A stretch of 64,000 nucleotides of DNA from Rotaria sordida (GCA_905250125.1 CAJNOL010001063.1:1-64000), one strand, 5' to 3'. Shown: positions 47,265 to 57,999, numbered from the stretch's first letter. Notes: generated by a model not told the origin, from the letters alone. Made by a program: numbers and translations.

Positions 47265-47755
47265 TAATATTAGATATATTAGAGCCAAATGACAACTTTC
47301 ATCATTAAACTAAGAAATTTCAAATATAGACTTCTGTTACCATGCCTAAACTAAGATACTCGAATTTTAGGATGTTTACATCGTATGTAACGGACTCATA
47401 AACCAAAGTTTTAGCTGGATAGAGCTTATCGAGTTGTATGAGAAAAAGTATGTTTCAAATTCATAATAGCTACGAAAATTAAAATTGTCGATCTATTTCC
47501 TAATATAATATGAAAATAATGTTATGTTGGACTTCTTTGTAAAATATTTCTGTTTTTGAATTTGAAACATACTTTTTCTTATATAACTTGACGAGTTCTA
47601 CTCAACTATGAGGAAAAAAGAAAAACCTTCTTCTAAAATTTTGATTTGTGAATACTTTCCATATAATGTAAATATCCTCGAATAACAGAAGCCTATATTT
47701 GAAATTTCTTAGTTTAATGATGAGAGTTATCATTTGACTCTAATATATCTAACAT
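47265..47755. repeat. Foldback element
   Basis: Arms at about 47265-47467 and 47558-47755 are inverted copies. Shared blocks include TAGATATATTAGAG, TCATCATTAAACTAAGAAAT, TTTCAAATATAG and AGAAAAAGTATGTTTCAAAT. The loop is about 90 bp and noncoding. Confidence 0.75.
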
Positions 47756-47860
47756 TATTTATTAACAATTGAAATAACTTCATCGCTAGCCAAAGAATAA
47801 CTATTTTTAATGTGTTACATGACGCACATTTTTAACGCCTCACACATGAAAAATATTTTT

Positions 47861-47922
47861 TGAGTGTGGATGAAGAACGCAATCTCTGCAACAGTCATAC
47901 CCACATCCACACTTCACACACA
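47861..47922. repeat. Telomere-like hairpin, copy i
   Basis: GAGTGTGGATGAAGA faces CATACCCACATCCACACTTC across about 25 bp. Confidence 0.6.
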
Positions 47923-48425
47923 TACCTCAATCATTCTTCGAATCTACAATCAGATAAAGATTGGAGAAAATTTTCGATTCATTTCAATATCACTGAAAAC
48001 TTTTCTCTTGATCAATCGAATTTCAAACAAGTCAATCGTTTATGTTGATATAGAATGTGAAATAAGATGAAATATTTGTTCGAGAATCATCGAATTGAAT
48101 GGATTAGTCTAAATAAAAGGACTCATACCGAATGAAAAATTAATTTGAAACAAACAAATCTTTTCTTCTTTATTTATTCGAACATTAAGATCAGAATTCA
48201 ATTAAGAAGACGCTCACGATGTTGCCATTATGAATCAGACAAAATTAGAGATTCTCATTATTCTTTTTTTTCTTAACCATCATTGCACAAGAAAGTTGTT
48301 TTTTCTGTCGGTTAATAAAGGAATACATGACAAGTCCGACGCTATTTAACTGATGGTTAATCTTTGTAGTTGACATACCGTTCGTTGTGCTGAATATCGG
48401 AATATTTGTTCAATACGTGCAAAAA

Positions 48426-48956
48426 TTCATTTCTGATGCTCAATGTGACATTTCTCAGGACATACCAATTGTTTGTTTCAAAAAAGTTTGATTTGATTTT
48501 AGAAGAAAATTTTTCGAACTATCTTGAAATAGAAAAGGATTGTATAACACTTTGGTTCGATGAACATGGAGACATCAAAGATGAGATATGTACGATGGGT
48601 ATGTACTTGATAACTAGTCTTCTTCTGAACGCTCCAATCGTACTGTTCTTTTGTTTAGTTTGGCTCAAGGTATAGAAAATGCTGCAACTGTCTGATGTTT
48701 CATGACGCCGGATTATCAGAAATCTGAGAATTGTCAACTCAAATTGCAATATACAAAGAAAAACCGACACAAACAAATCATTCTATGTATGCTCAATGAT
48801 ACAAAAGTCTCGAAGACTTCTGACTGTTTGGAACCGTTAACCGGAGAACTAGTGTACATAGACTTCCACGATGTTATCCAATCAAATATTCACTCGAAAA
48901 CGATAGAACAAATTCATCGAATAGAAGACCAATCCCTGTCATCGCAATATCGATGA
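48426..48956 (+). pseudogene. TIR-like domain relic
   Basis: The plus strand shows pieces of a TIR-like fold in order: LMLNVTFLRTYQLFVSKKFD (beta A/alpha A), LWFDEHGDIKDEI (BB-loop region), AQGIENAATV*CFMTPDYQK (the conserved Cys followed by S/T-x-x-Y), SENCQLKLQY, QIILCMLNDTKV and LTGELVYIDFHD. TGA (48692-48694) stands where a Cys codon is expected, and the GDIKDEI and AQGIENA blocks do not join in frame even if the segment between GTATGT (48599) and TTTAG is spliced. I therefore call it a decayed gene. The family match is by pattern only. Confidence 0.5.
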
Positions 48957-49312
48957 TCTGAACAGACATGAATATTTAGTCTAGCTATCGTAGAAAACAA
49001 AGAATAGCAAGAAAAGAAATATTTTTCTAACCAAACTCTGGCGAATCATGAAGACAAAGTATTCACTCATCCACACTTTCCATATAGAGTAGCTAGAACT
49101 GTAGTCGAATGTATTTAATTTTCGTAATAATCCCTCAAAGTTGATCTAATCACGTGATAAAATTTCGTTTGAATAAGCAAAAAACAGAATATGAATTTCA
49201 AATAAAAATATCAATACAATTGTCATGATATCGAATGATCCTGCTTGAGATGAACTCGACAAATCTACATGAGATCCAAAGCCAGTTGATATATTTCTCG
49301 CTGACGATAAAT
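48957..49312. other. Intergenic, no gene seen
   Basis: 356 bp between the TIR-like relic and the 3' end of the TFIIS gene on the opposite strand. I see nothing specific. Confidence 0.4.
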
Positions 49313-50230
49313 TCACCCTCTCCATCGATGACCACAGTTTCTACATAAGACAAATAGAGTCATCGGCTCGTCCCCACTGAGTGTTTGAAGTTCAGAATAT
49401 GAACAGTTGTGTTTTTTACATCGCTCACATTGAATTAGATCACTGCCAATGCCTTCATCGACTGCCAATAGACTTTCACGATGAGCTATTTCTTTGAATT
49501 TGGCACATTCTTTTTTCAAAGTATCACTGATCATTTCTTCGGCGGTCATCACAGCCAATCGTTCCGGTGTAATACTACCGAGAAGTACTTTGATACGAAG
49601 ATCAGGATTTTTCAAATCTCTCAAATTAAATATTCGACTGCGAATACGACGTCCATACTTAACCGTAGTATCTTTGATTTCTTTGAAGATAACATCTTCG
49701 ATACGAGCAGACAATTTCACTGGATCACCTGAACCTTCAGGAATTCTAGTGACCGACAATGCATTTGCCAGTAGTTCACGTGATTTGAGTCGTATTGTAT
49801 CAGTTGTTTGCCATGGAACATTATTAATCAAAGTGATTGGTTGAGAAGTTTTTTGCCCAATAGTTTTGCTCGCTTCATGACACTGAGTTTTGTTGATAGA
49901 GTCCTCTTTCTGCGGTTGACTATTGCTATAATTAGTCGATGCTATTGACTTATCATCCTTGACCGAAGATGTGGCTACGAAAGGTTTAGGAAGGAGTTTT
50001 TTCCAGTTTTTCAATAGACTCTTAGTCATTGTGGACAGATCCTCATTGGTAGTAGCTCGTCGTAGTTCATTGACAGTTTTTCCAATACCAGTTTTTTGCA
50101 AAATCATCAAAGTAATGCGTAGTTCTTGACAGCGAGTAAGCAGTGATCGAGCAACAGATTCGTTCACTTCCGATTTATCAATCATTTTCTTTAACTTTCG
50201 ATTAATCTTGACAATTTCTTCTTCCGTCAT
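49313..50230 (-). CDS. TCEA: Transcription elongation factor TFIIS
   Basis: 305 residues from the ATG at 50230, the usual TFIIS length. The N-terminal LW domain (about 1-85) ends MTKSLLKNWKKLL. A Ser/Gln/Lys-rich linker follows. The central Pol II-binding domain lies at about 145-255 (RLKSRELLANAL; YGRRIRSRIFNLRDLKNPDLR; GSITPERLAVMTAEEM). The C-terminal zinc ribbon uses Cys268, Cys271, Cys296 and Cys299, and the catalytic hairpin carries Asp287-Glu288. TFIIS rescues backtracked RNA polymerase II by stimulating transcript cleavage. The hairpin reads QTLSGDEPMTLF, whereas the family consensus is QTRSADEPMTTF: the Arg is Leu here, and the changed residue normally helps catalysis. A donor (CTAC|GTAAGT at 50331) and an acceptor (TTTAG before 50247) frame an 84-bp intron just upstream of the ATG, probably in the 5' UTR. 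Confidence 0.93.
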   Translation of the reverse strand: MTEEEIVKINRKLKKMIDKSEVNESVARSLLTRCQELRITLMILQKTGIGKTVNELRRATTNEDLSTMTKSLLKNWKKLLPKPFVATSSVKDDKSIASTNYSNSQPQKEDSINKTQCHEASKTIGQKTSQPITLINNVPWQTTDTIRLKSRELLANALSVTRIPEGSGDPVKLSARIEDVIFKEIKDTTVKYGRRIRSRIFNLRDLKNPDLRIKVLLGSITPERLAVMTAEEMISDTLKKECAKFKEIAHRESLLAVDEGIGSDLIQCERCKKHNCSYSELQTLSGDEPMTLFVLCRNCGHRWRG

Positions 50231-50331
50231 GCTTTCTTGATCTAATTCTAAATTTTTGGAAAAAAAACATTCGAGTATTAGCTGTATCTAGGAATACCAT
50301 GTACAACGCATAGGTTCCACCTCATACTTAC

Positions 50332-51099
50332 GTAGAAAATCGACGATGTGAAAATTCTTTTAACACACAACTGTTTAAGTACCATTGAAAAATATACCCA
50401 CTGACGTCACCATTAGTAGAACGAAAAAAATGAATTCTTTACTATTCAGATGAGTATGTGTCATTTTGTTTGATTTACTTGTGCAATGACAAGCACATAG
50501 AGGAAAAAAAAACATTATTTTCATATTACTGGGAGAAGAGAAAGCATGTAGTCTGTCCATTATATAGAAAAAAAAATGGGTAGAATAATTTTTGCTAGGG
50601 AAATAACACAAGAAAATTGCTAAATACGACTAATACGCGACCGAATGATACCAATGACGTGCTCGAAAAGTGGACGATGAGGATGCAGATGGCCAAGACT
50701 CTCCCGTTTTTCAAACAAACTGCGATGAAGCTCGCTATCTTGATGTGTGAGTAGATTTCAACGACGATGGTATATTTGATGACAATACAGAGAGTGTGGG
50801 TGTGGATCTTCTCTCCACCAACCGTAGATACATCCACATCCGTAGTCTTTTGTTGTAGAGCGGGAAGAGAGAGAATACAAATCTTGAAAAAACTTCAGTA
50901 AAAACGGATGAAAATCAAACATCTAATCTTCCTTATTATTATAATGATGTCGATTGAACAATGAATGAATCAATTCTTTGATTAATTCATCGGCTTGGAT
51001 GTTTTTTTTAATTCGTCAACATCAACATAATTCATCATCTTTAATTTTGAAAGTCCCTATATATTGCCAATGATTGGTCTTTCATTAAAAGTAGCTCAT
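50332..51099. other. Intergenic, TFIIS upstream region
   Basis: It contains the likely 5' UTR exon and promoter of the minus-strand TFIIS gene and a telomere-like hairpin at 50790-50841. No other gene is visible. Confidence 0.4.
50790..50841. repeat. Telomere-like hairpin, copy j
   Basis: AGAGTGTGGGTGTGGATCTT faces TACATCCACATCC across about 20 bp. Confidence 0.6.
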
Positions 51100-52270
51100 T
51101 ATTTATTAAACCATTGTCCAATGAATTTTATCATTCAGTCAAACATTTGGTTGATGCATATCAAGAAGATGCTGGTGTATTACCTCGTACTCTAGTTGAA
51201 TATTCGATCCCTCTTATTTTAAATAGTAATGCCTCATCATCATCATCATCTAGCACAATATCAACATCTTCATCATTATCTTCCTTGACTATTCAAAAAC
51301 AAAAAAATTAATACATCAACATATCATCGGTTGAGGCCGTTTTGGCATTACAGAATTATATAATGAAGAGATTTCAGTAGCCATAAAAACATTTTCAATG
51401 TCATCTGTTTTATTAATAGATGAATGTGAATGCATCTTAGTTATCCTTATTTAGTTCATTTACATAGTATAAGTCATTGTGATGATCAACTCTGTTTAAT
51501 AACTGAATATATACATAACGGATGTCTTCTTATTTGGCTTCATCGACAACAATAATCATCTGCTACATATCTTTTTTCGTCGTCGTTTTGAACTTTTTTT
51601 CTCTTCAAATTTGCCAAACAACGACTTATCTTGAGTCTAAATCGATGATTCATTGAGTTAAAGTGAGGGATTTTGGCATGGCTAGATAGAAATAAGAAAA
51701 ATATATTTCATATCATTTTTTTTTATATTATTCTTTTTCAGATTGATTTCATCATCTTCATCAATGTTCTAAGAGGAAAGATGTGATGCACCTTTTGCAC
51801 TGTGTTGGTTTTCACCTGAAGTATTTCTTCATTGAGAATATAGTTCAAAATCAGACGTTTGGTCTTATGAAATACTTCTTCAGGAAATTTATTCTCTTGG
51901 TCAAATTCTTTTTGGTGAATTTATTTCTAATGATCTTGTTGTTCGATTAATTAACCCTTTGGGGACGGGTTTTTTTTCTGTATATTTCATCATAAATCAA
52001 TCAACATTTCTATATTCTAAAAGAACTTATTATCCATTACTGGATATCTGAATAAAATAACCTAATTACAATCCAAATTATACCAAAAAACTCTTTGATA
52101 AATGCATTCACGAAAACTAGTCTCATATAGGAATCTGTGTGTTTTGAAATGCTAGAGAATCACCATGGCCCTTTTGGGGGGGCCAACCGTCCCTAAAGGG
52201 TTAAACAGTACGAATATTAGCTGGTCATAAATATTATTCGATCAATCAGATAAAGTATCATGAACAACAT
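51100..52270 (+). pseudogene. SH2-tyrosine kinase relic, interrupted by a MITE
   Basis: Pieces in order: the end of an SH2 domain (HSVKHLVDAYQEDAGVLPRT, then LVEYSIP), a Ser run, the glycine-loop and VAIK region (GRFG, EEISVAIKTF), ECECIL, SISHCDDQLCLITEYIHNGCL in shifted frames, then SPEVFLH*EYSSKSDVWSYE and LLQEIYSLG, the APE-to-SDVWSYG region of tyrosine kinases. The HRD/DFG region is not recognisable. Several stops and frameshifts are present, and a piggyBac-type MITE sits after LVVRLI at 51955. It derives from a cytoplasmic tyrosine kinase of the Src/Csk/Tec kind, now dead. Confidence 0.6.
51955..52200. mobile_element. piggyBac-type MITE with TTAA target duplication
   Basis: The 246-bp noncoding element has ends CCCTTTGGGGACGG and CCGTCCCTAAAGGG (13 of 14 bases inverted-complementary). 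It is flanked on both sides by TTAA (51951-51954, 52201-52204), the hallmark of piggyBac integration. It lies inside the tyrosine-kinase relic. Confidence 0.85.
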
Positions 52271-52448
52271 AGATGTCTCTATAAAATTGATTTTCTATCA
52301 GCAATTTTGACAAATGAAAAATTCCTTCTGTTTGACTTTGACATAGTCTCTTATTACACAATAAAAATTTTTCATTACATTCCTTTTCTCTAAAGCTTAT
52401 GCTTTTTAATTTACCTCGATTGATCTTCTGATTCTTTTTAGAAACCAG

Positions 52449-53122
52449 TTACTCCTCAACCAACAATGATAATTGAAGAGAATGATATAAAAATTTACCT
52501 TGATTGGACATTCATTTGTTCATCAAATTCTATTGAACAACCTGTTCCACTAATCCTTGGTTTATATTGTTTGATGAATCCCACATTTCAAACATACCGT
52601 ACTGCAGTGAAATTTTTATATGTCTATTTTATGAACGATAAGCAACAACAGTTAAATATCATCCGGAAGTTTTGTAAAGTATATAACATTCAACTTCATG
52701 ATAATCCTTCTTCACCATCTATTACATTGTTGGAACAAACAAAAATTAATAATGTATATTCAACTAATAGACATGAAAACGAGAAAGAACAAAACATGTC
52801 TAATGAAGTTCAAATGAGAACATCAATTGAACAAACACAGTTTGAACTAATACCATTTGAACAACAACCAACTCCTAGACGTAAATCATATGAAAAACTT
52901 GTTTCTGAGCTTTTATCTCATGAAATTGATTCATCAAAACAAAAAACAACCCGAAAATCTCCGCCCAAAACGACGTCGACAATAAAGATACATGCACACC
53001 TACAACAAAAACTTTTTTATCAACTCTCTCTATCCCTTCTTTTATCGCGAAGCGTTCGCCGTTTTCGTTATTTTTCTTTTAAAAAAGGCATTCATTTGTT
53101 TCCCCTTGCATGTCTTTTTTAA
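52449..53122 (+). CDS. Unrecognised protein-coding exon
   Basis: An open frame follows an acceptor-like TTCTTTTTAG (ending 52440-52441). The ATG at 52466 gives 218 residues. The first 80 residues look protein-like (DIKIYLDWTFICSS, PVPLILGLYCLMNPTFQTYR, NIIRKFCKVYNIQLHD), with a mix of hydrophobic and charged helices. Residues 80-170 are polar and Gln/Ser/Lys-rich. The last 35 residues are hydrophobic and basic and may be intron read-through. I do not recognise the family. It may be one exon of a gene whose other exons are decayed, or belong to the neighbouring kinase relic; nothing proves expression. Confidence 0.35.
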
Positions 53123-53790
53123 ACTATTCATTTATCGAGAGAGTTTGTTGCATCAACACATGGAAGATATTCATTCATAGAATTTAATTCGTTTCGTATT
53201 CCTCCACATTTTTTTTATAGTTTTCAATTCTTCTAATTGACCATACTTCGGCATCACCAACATTTCACAATTCTTATTGCAAGTGCACCAGAAATTTCCA
53301 CCAATAACTTAGCTAGTGTCAAACATTTTCTTTATAATCAAACGGCGATACACATCCTAATGAAAAGGTCAACAAAATACTCTGGTTCATAAATGTAAGC
53401 TCAAAAAAGCGCAATATCGGAAAATATGCACGATCCTAAGTATGTCTCCAGCTTCTGTTAGAACGTTAACTAACAATAATTGACATTGACCGTAACACTT
53501 ACGCTTTCTTTACTATTTACAATCAATCCGATGGAAATCACATGTAAATTCTATTCAAACTATTATATAATTCTATTGATTTTATTTTCCATGCCTCATA
53601 CCAGAATCTATTCGCACATTCTATTCAGACTATCATATGTTTTTATTTTTTTCTTTATGATCCATCAAAAATAAAATCATTTATGTGTGCGATTCGTATT
53701 ACGACATATTTGTTCTTTCATTTGAAATTCATCACATGCAAATTCATTGTAAATTCTTCTCAGACTATTGTATATTTGCATTTCTTTTTT
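53123..53790. other. AT-rich interval with diverged tandem sequence
   Basis: No gene. From about 53530 to 53790 segments such as ATCACATGTAAATTCTATTC, AGACTATCATAT and CACATGCAAATTCATTG recur about every 100-150 bp. They lead into the better-preserved micro-exon-like units that follow. Confidence 0.4.
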
Positions 53791-54113
53791 TATTTGCGAT
53801 CAACGAAATGACAATACATCTATAAGTTCGTTCCATATAATTCTATATTCTATTTATTATTATGTTTTAGTTTGGATGAAGGAAATGACAATCCATCGGT
53901 AAGTTTGTTTCAAATAATTGTATCTGTTGTTTCTCATATTTTTTTAGTTTGGATGAACAAGATGACAATCCATCAGTGAGTTCATTTTAAATTATTCTAT
54001 ATTCTATTTCTTTTTTTTCTGGAACCACCCGATTCAACATCTATCAGTAAGTCTTTTTTTAATGATTATGTAGAATTACTTTTATTTAGGTTGAACGAAG
54101 TGACAATGGATCG
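53790..54113 (+). repeat. Tandem micro-exon-like units of about 28 bp
   Basis: Three units have splice-like borders: 53871-53898, 53948-53975 and 54090-54113. Each is preceded by a T-rich TTTAG, reads TTTGGATGAA...GACAATCCATC or a variant, and is followed by GTAAGTT/GTGAGTT. Weaker versions lie at 53792-53821 and about 54021-54046. The spacing is about 77-115 bp. Units of 28 and 24 bp cannot all stay in frame together if constitutively joined. They could be duplicated micro-exons of a larger gene or a satellite that happens to contain splice signals. Confidence 0.5.
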
Positions 54114-54688
54114 GTGAGTTCTATGGAAAGTACGTCCTACTGCTATATGTGCATTTATGATGAATGAGAGAAAAGCTCATATGCGAATGCTGTTGAAGTT
54201 ATTCTTGTGTTTATTTTTTACATTTAGTTTTAAGTCAAGGTGAAATTTGTTTTAAGCAGTGTCAATTTTAGTCCTATATTTAGTTTTTTTTAGGTTGTGA
54301 TTGAAAAATGTTGGGATGGAAAACGATATTAGATGTAGTGGGAGAAAGTGATCGGCTGGTGAATGTTTCATTGTATGACGCTTCGGTGTAGTGTTTTTCG
54401 GGTCGTTTTGTAGACTGGAAATGGTTTTGTTGGTTGGAATATTTTTTTGTTCTCGCGTCACTTGGCATAGATAGCTGTGTCCGCGGTTTGTGAACCTCGA
54501 AAATCTACTGTGGATTTTCGTCCTCTAGTTTTAAGATACTCGGAAATCTTTAATAGGTTTACGGAAGTAGTATATAGTATTTCATTATGGTTTGTTTCAG
54601 ATAGGTTTCCAAGCCTTATGATAGGTTTCCGATAGTAACAAAATCGGAAACCCATTAATGGTTTTCTCGGATATCTTTTTTTTTAGAG
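54114..54688. other. No gene seen
   Basis: 575 bp with slightly higher G content than its surroundings. GATAGGTTTCC occurs twice and its inverse GGAAACC once near 54597-54655. No LTR could be recognised, although a Gypsy pol fragment follows directly. Confidence 0.4.
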
Positions 54689-56076
54689 TGTACTTCAAGT
54701 AAACAAGAAGAAATGTATAAGATAATACAAGAATTATTGCATTTTGGATTAATTCGTCCATCTGATTCTCCATATGCAGCACCAGCATTACTGGTAGCTA
54801 AGCACGATGGTACATGGAGCATGATAGTAGATTATAAAAAATTAAATAATATTACTATTAAGGATAATCATCCATTACCCAATATGGAGCAAGCAATGCA
54901 ATTATTAGGTGGTAGTCATAAATTTTTTTCCAAACTTTATATGAACATTGTATTTTGGCAAATTCCAATTAAAGAAGAAGACAAATTTAAAATTGCATTT
55001 ATTACTCCAGATGGTCTTTTCGAATAGAATGTGCTGGCTCAAGATCTCAAGAATAGTCCACCATCTTTTCAACGAGTAATGACTGATATATTATCTACAT
55101 GTCGGCAATTCTCGTTGGTTTATATTGATGATATCGTGGTGTATTCTCATTCATTTGAAGAACATCTCAATCATCTTACACAAGTATTATCTGCTTTATC
55201 CAAACATAATTTTCAACTTAACCCGGTCAAATGTAGTATTTTTTATCAACAAATCGATTATTTATCTCATACGATATCTAAACATGGTGTTAAGCCAACC
55301 AATGAAAAAATTCAAGCGATTATTAAATTACGACAACCTACTAAATTATCTGAAACAAATAAATTTCTCGGTGCTCTTTCGTGGTATCGTAAATTTATAC
55401 CCGAATTTGCAACAATTCCTATACCTATTCATGCTGTAAAAAACTTAACAAAAACAAATAGACACAAATTCGAATGGAGTGCTTCTCAATCTCAAACGTT
55501 TTCACAATTGAAACAATAATTAATTACTTCTCTATTATTTCTTGATTTTCCAGATGATAATTATCCTGTTATATTAACAACGGATGCATCAGAAATTGGT
55601 ATTGGTGGTACATTACAACAAAATATTAATGGTGAAATAAAAAATTTATATTATCGTTCTCAAGTTACATCTTCTACTCAACGACGATATGATCCTATTG
55701 AATTAAAAGCATTAGCCATATGATTATGTTTTCAACGAATGCGATCTTATCTACTTGGTAGATCTATTATAATTTATACTGATCATTATCCTTTATGCAA
55801 AATGATGAACTCATCGGTGAAAAATCGATGAGTAGATCGAATTTCTATTTTATTTCAAGAATATAATATCGAAAAAACTATTCATATTAAAGATCAACAA
55901 AATTGTTTTGCTGATTATTTATCTCGTCATCCAATACAAAATGTTGAAGAAATATTTGATGAGGATTATGGCATAAGCATGTTATTTCAGGGGGAACTAC
56001 CGGAGACGGTGCATGCTCCTGTCAATCATTCTCCAATTATTGATGCTGTTGTTACGCGTTCAAAAATGAAACAAAT
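54689..56076 (+). pseudogene. Ty3/Gypsy retrotransposon pol fragment (RT and RNase H)
   Basis: One continuous reading frame, without frameshifts, covers reverse transcriptase and RNase H of a Ty3/Gypsy element. Recognisable parts are the fingers region (RPSDSPYAAPALLVAKHDG), the palm with YIDD (VYIDDIVVYS), the connection (NKFLGALSWYRKFIPEF) and the RNase H start (TTDASEIGIGG). Four stop codons interrupt it: 55025 TAG, 55517 TAA, 55721 TGA and 55829 TGA. No gag, protease or LTR is seen before it, and the integrase is either missing or hidden in the N gap. It is an inactive remnant decayed by point mutation only. Confidence 0.9.
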
Positions 56077-56176
56077 NNNNNNNNNNNNNNNNNNNNNNNN
56101 NNNNNNNNNNNNNNNNNNNNNNNNNNNNNNNNNNNNNNNNNNNNNNNNNNNNNNNNNNNNNNNNNNNNNNNNNNNN
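56077..56176. other. Assembly gap of 100 N
   Basis: Exactly 100 undetermined bases, the usual placeholder for a scaffold gap of unknown length. Sequence before and after need not be adjacent in the genome. Confidence 0.99.
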
Positions 56177-57756
56177 ATAAAATCAAATGGCTTGATCATG
56201 AATCATCATTGATGAAATATATTTTATATGCTGCTCATTATCGTAACTTACATACTCTCGATCTTTATAATATCAATGAAGAATCAGCTCGATGTCTTTT
56301 TACTGGTAAGAAATTTAAAATGAATTATTTTTATTCTAAATAAATCAAAGATTTATCAAACTTATTTCTATAGATAACTGTATCATATGAATATAATGAT
56401 ATTGTTTTTTTTTCTAATTTTTATATTCATACTAATATTGTATGTATATATGTTTAGATGAAATTCTTTCATCTGATATTTTCAAACATCAAATTACAAC
56501 ATTTTTTATTACTAATTGAAAATAATTTTCAGGATGATTATGATGAAATGGCATTGTCAACAGGACACACAACTGATTACATTTTCACTGTTTTCATCAA
56601 TCTAATTCATTTGACATTTTATAAATCATCGTATAAAAATCGTATTCCATTATTTTTTGCTGATCCACCTTCTCATACATTTCGTTCTTCAACTTTTTTA
56701 AAATTGAATATCAGAATATATTCTTTTGATGATTGTCTTTATTTTCTTGATGGTCATTTTAATCAACTTCGCACACTCTATGTTGATTTGATTCATATTG
56801 AACGTTCATATAATAATCAAAATAAAGTGAGTTTTACAAGAAAAATCTCTATATATTATCAAATAACAAAAGAGAATTTGTTTTTTTTAGGGTGATGTAC
56901 CAAATCTAAAGTGTTTTCATTTATCTTGTAATTACGAAACATTTTATTACGATGAATTAATCTTATCACTTCTCTATCGAATGTCAAATTTAGAAGAACT
57001 CGGTTTGTATCTTGTGATCTCTGTTAGGGAGACATTTATTGATGGAAATAATTTGAAGAAAAACATTATCTATTATATACCAAGATTAAATTAATTTTCA
57101 TTTTATATTCGCTCATCCATGTATATTGGTAATAAATTAAATTTGCCGTTAACTGAAGATATTCAACGTACATTCATTGACTTTCAATATAATGAAATTA
57201 TTTCTTATGTCGATTATTTCTCAGAGATACAACTTGATCAATGACACATTTATTCATATCCATCTTTTATGCCATATTACAAATAATTTTCCAGGTGGAT
57301 TATAAAATTATGTTCGTATAGTGTTATTACGTGATGAATATCCTTTTCAACATGATTTTTTTTCTTAATATTATTCAATCATTTCCATTTATAGAAGAAT
57401 TAACGGTGACTAATAATAAATCACAAGATCGAAAACAATCTTATGAATAAAACAATGTTAATTGTTATTCATCTATTGTTGAATATTCTTTTCTTAATGA
57501 GCTTGATCTCGTCAATGTTCATGATGATTATATAGAAGAATTTCTTTTTGATACTAAAATACATTTTCAAAATATTTTTCTTCGTATTAAATGTGAATCT
57601 TTACAACGAGTAACACAAAATTTTACAAGAGATGCTACAAGAATTAATTGTGTCAAAATAAATAAATTAGAATTAAGTGGTGAACCATTATATTCAGATT
57701 CTTTACAACAATATTTTCCTCATGCAAGAATAAGTTATAATTTAGTTATTTGAACG
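56177..57756 (+). pseudogene. Decayed F-box/LRR-type gene of a rotifer-expanded family
   Basis: After the gap the plus strand shows, in order, LMKYILYAAHYRNLHTLDLY, a short intron-like interval beginning GTAAG and ending ATATGTTTAG, DEILSSDIFKHQITTFFI, then FVIFINLIHLTF-like sequence, STFLKLNIRIYSFDDCLYFL with DGHFNQLRTLYV, another short intron, VPNLKCFHLSC, YRMSNLEELGLYL and a C-terminal part (YVDYFSEIQLDQ, IIQSFPFIEELTV, FLNELDLVNVHDDY, LQQYFPHARISYNLVI). This matches the layout of bdelloid F-box proteins with irregular leucine-rich repeats as I remember them. The F-box itself is missing (gap). Several stops (for example after FFITN, and after RLN) and frame changes show decay. Confidence 0.6.
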
Positions 57757-57835
57757 ACAAAAAGATAAAGTATTAAATCAAAATAGAATAAAAGAAGGAA
57801 AAATTGTTTTGTTTTAAAAAAAGAAAATCTATATT

Positions 57836-57873
57836 GAGGATGTGGATTGAAGAGGAGAACAACACCCACAGTC
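57836..57873. repeat. Telomere-like hairpin, copy k
   Basis: GAGGATGTGGATTG faces AACACCCACAGTC across about 10 bp; degraded. Confidence 0.45.
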
Positions 57874-57912
57874 TTATACTACTAAAAAAAATTTCATCGA
57901 TCTTTCTCAAAG

Positions 57913-57999
57913 GCATTAACCAGACTCAATCTTTCAAACAATGGACTCGGACATAAAGGAGTTCGAGAACAGCTTGTCGATACACTACGACAAAACAAG
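57913..57999 (+). pseudogene. Orphan RI-type LRR exon
   Basis: ALTRLNLSNNGLGHKGVREQ followed by LVDTLRQNK is one complete leucine-rich repeat, preceded by AAAG and followed by GTGACA, like the exons of the LRR gene at 42262-46422. No neighbouring LRR exon is found, so it is a leftover of a lost gene or a duplicated exon. Confidence 0.5.

Larger units (their letters stand above)
46423..48425. other. Intergenic with hairpins
   Basis: No gene seen. It contains two telomere-like hairpins (46974-47012, 47861-47922) and a foldback element (47265-47755). Confidence 0.5.

Noticed and set aside
49494..49844. Plus-strand 116-codon ORF opposite TFIIS
   Set aside because: Antisense shadow of the TFIIS gene; no independent motif.
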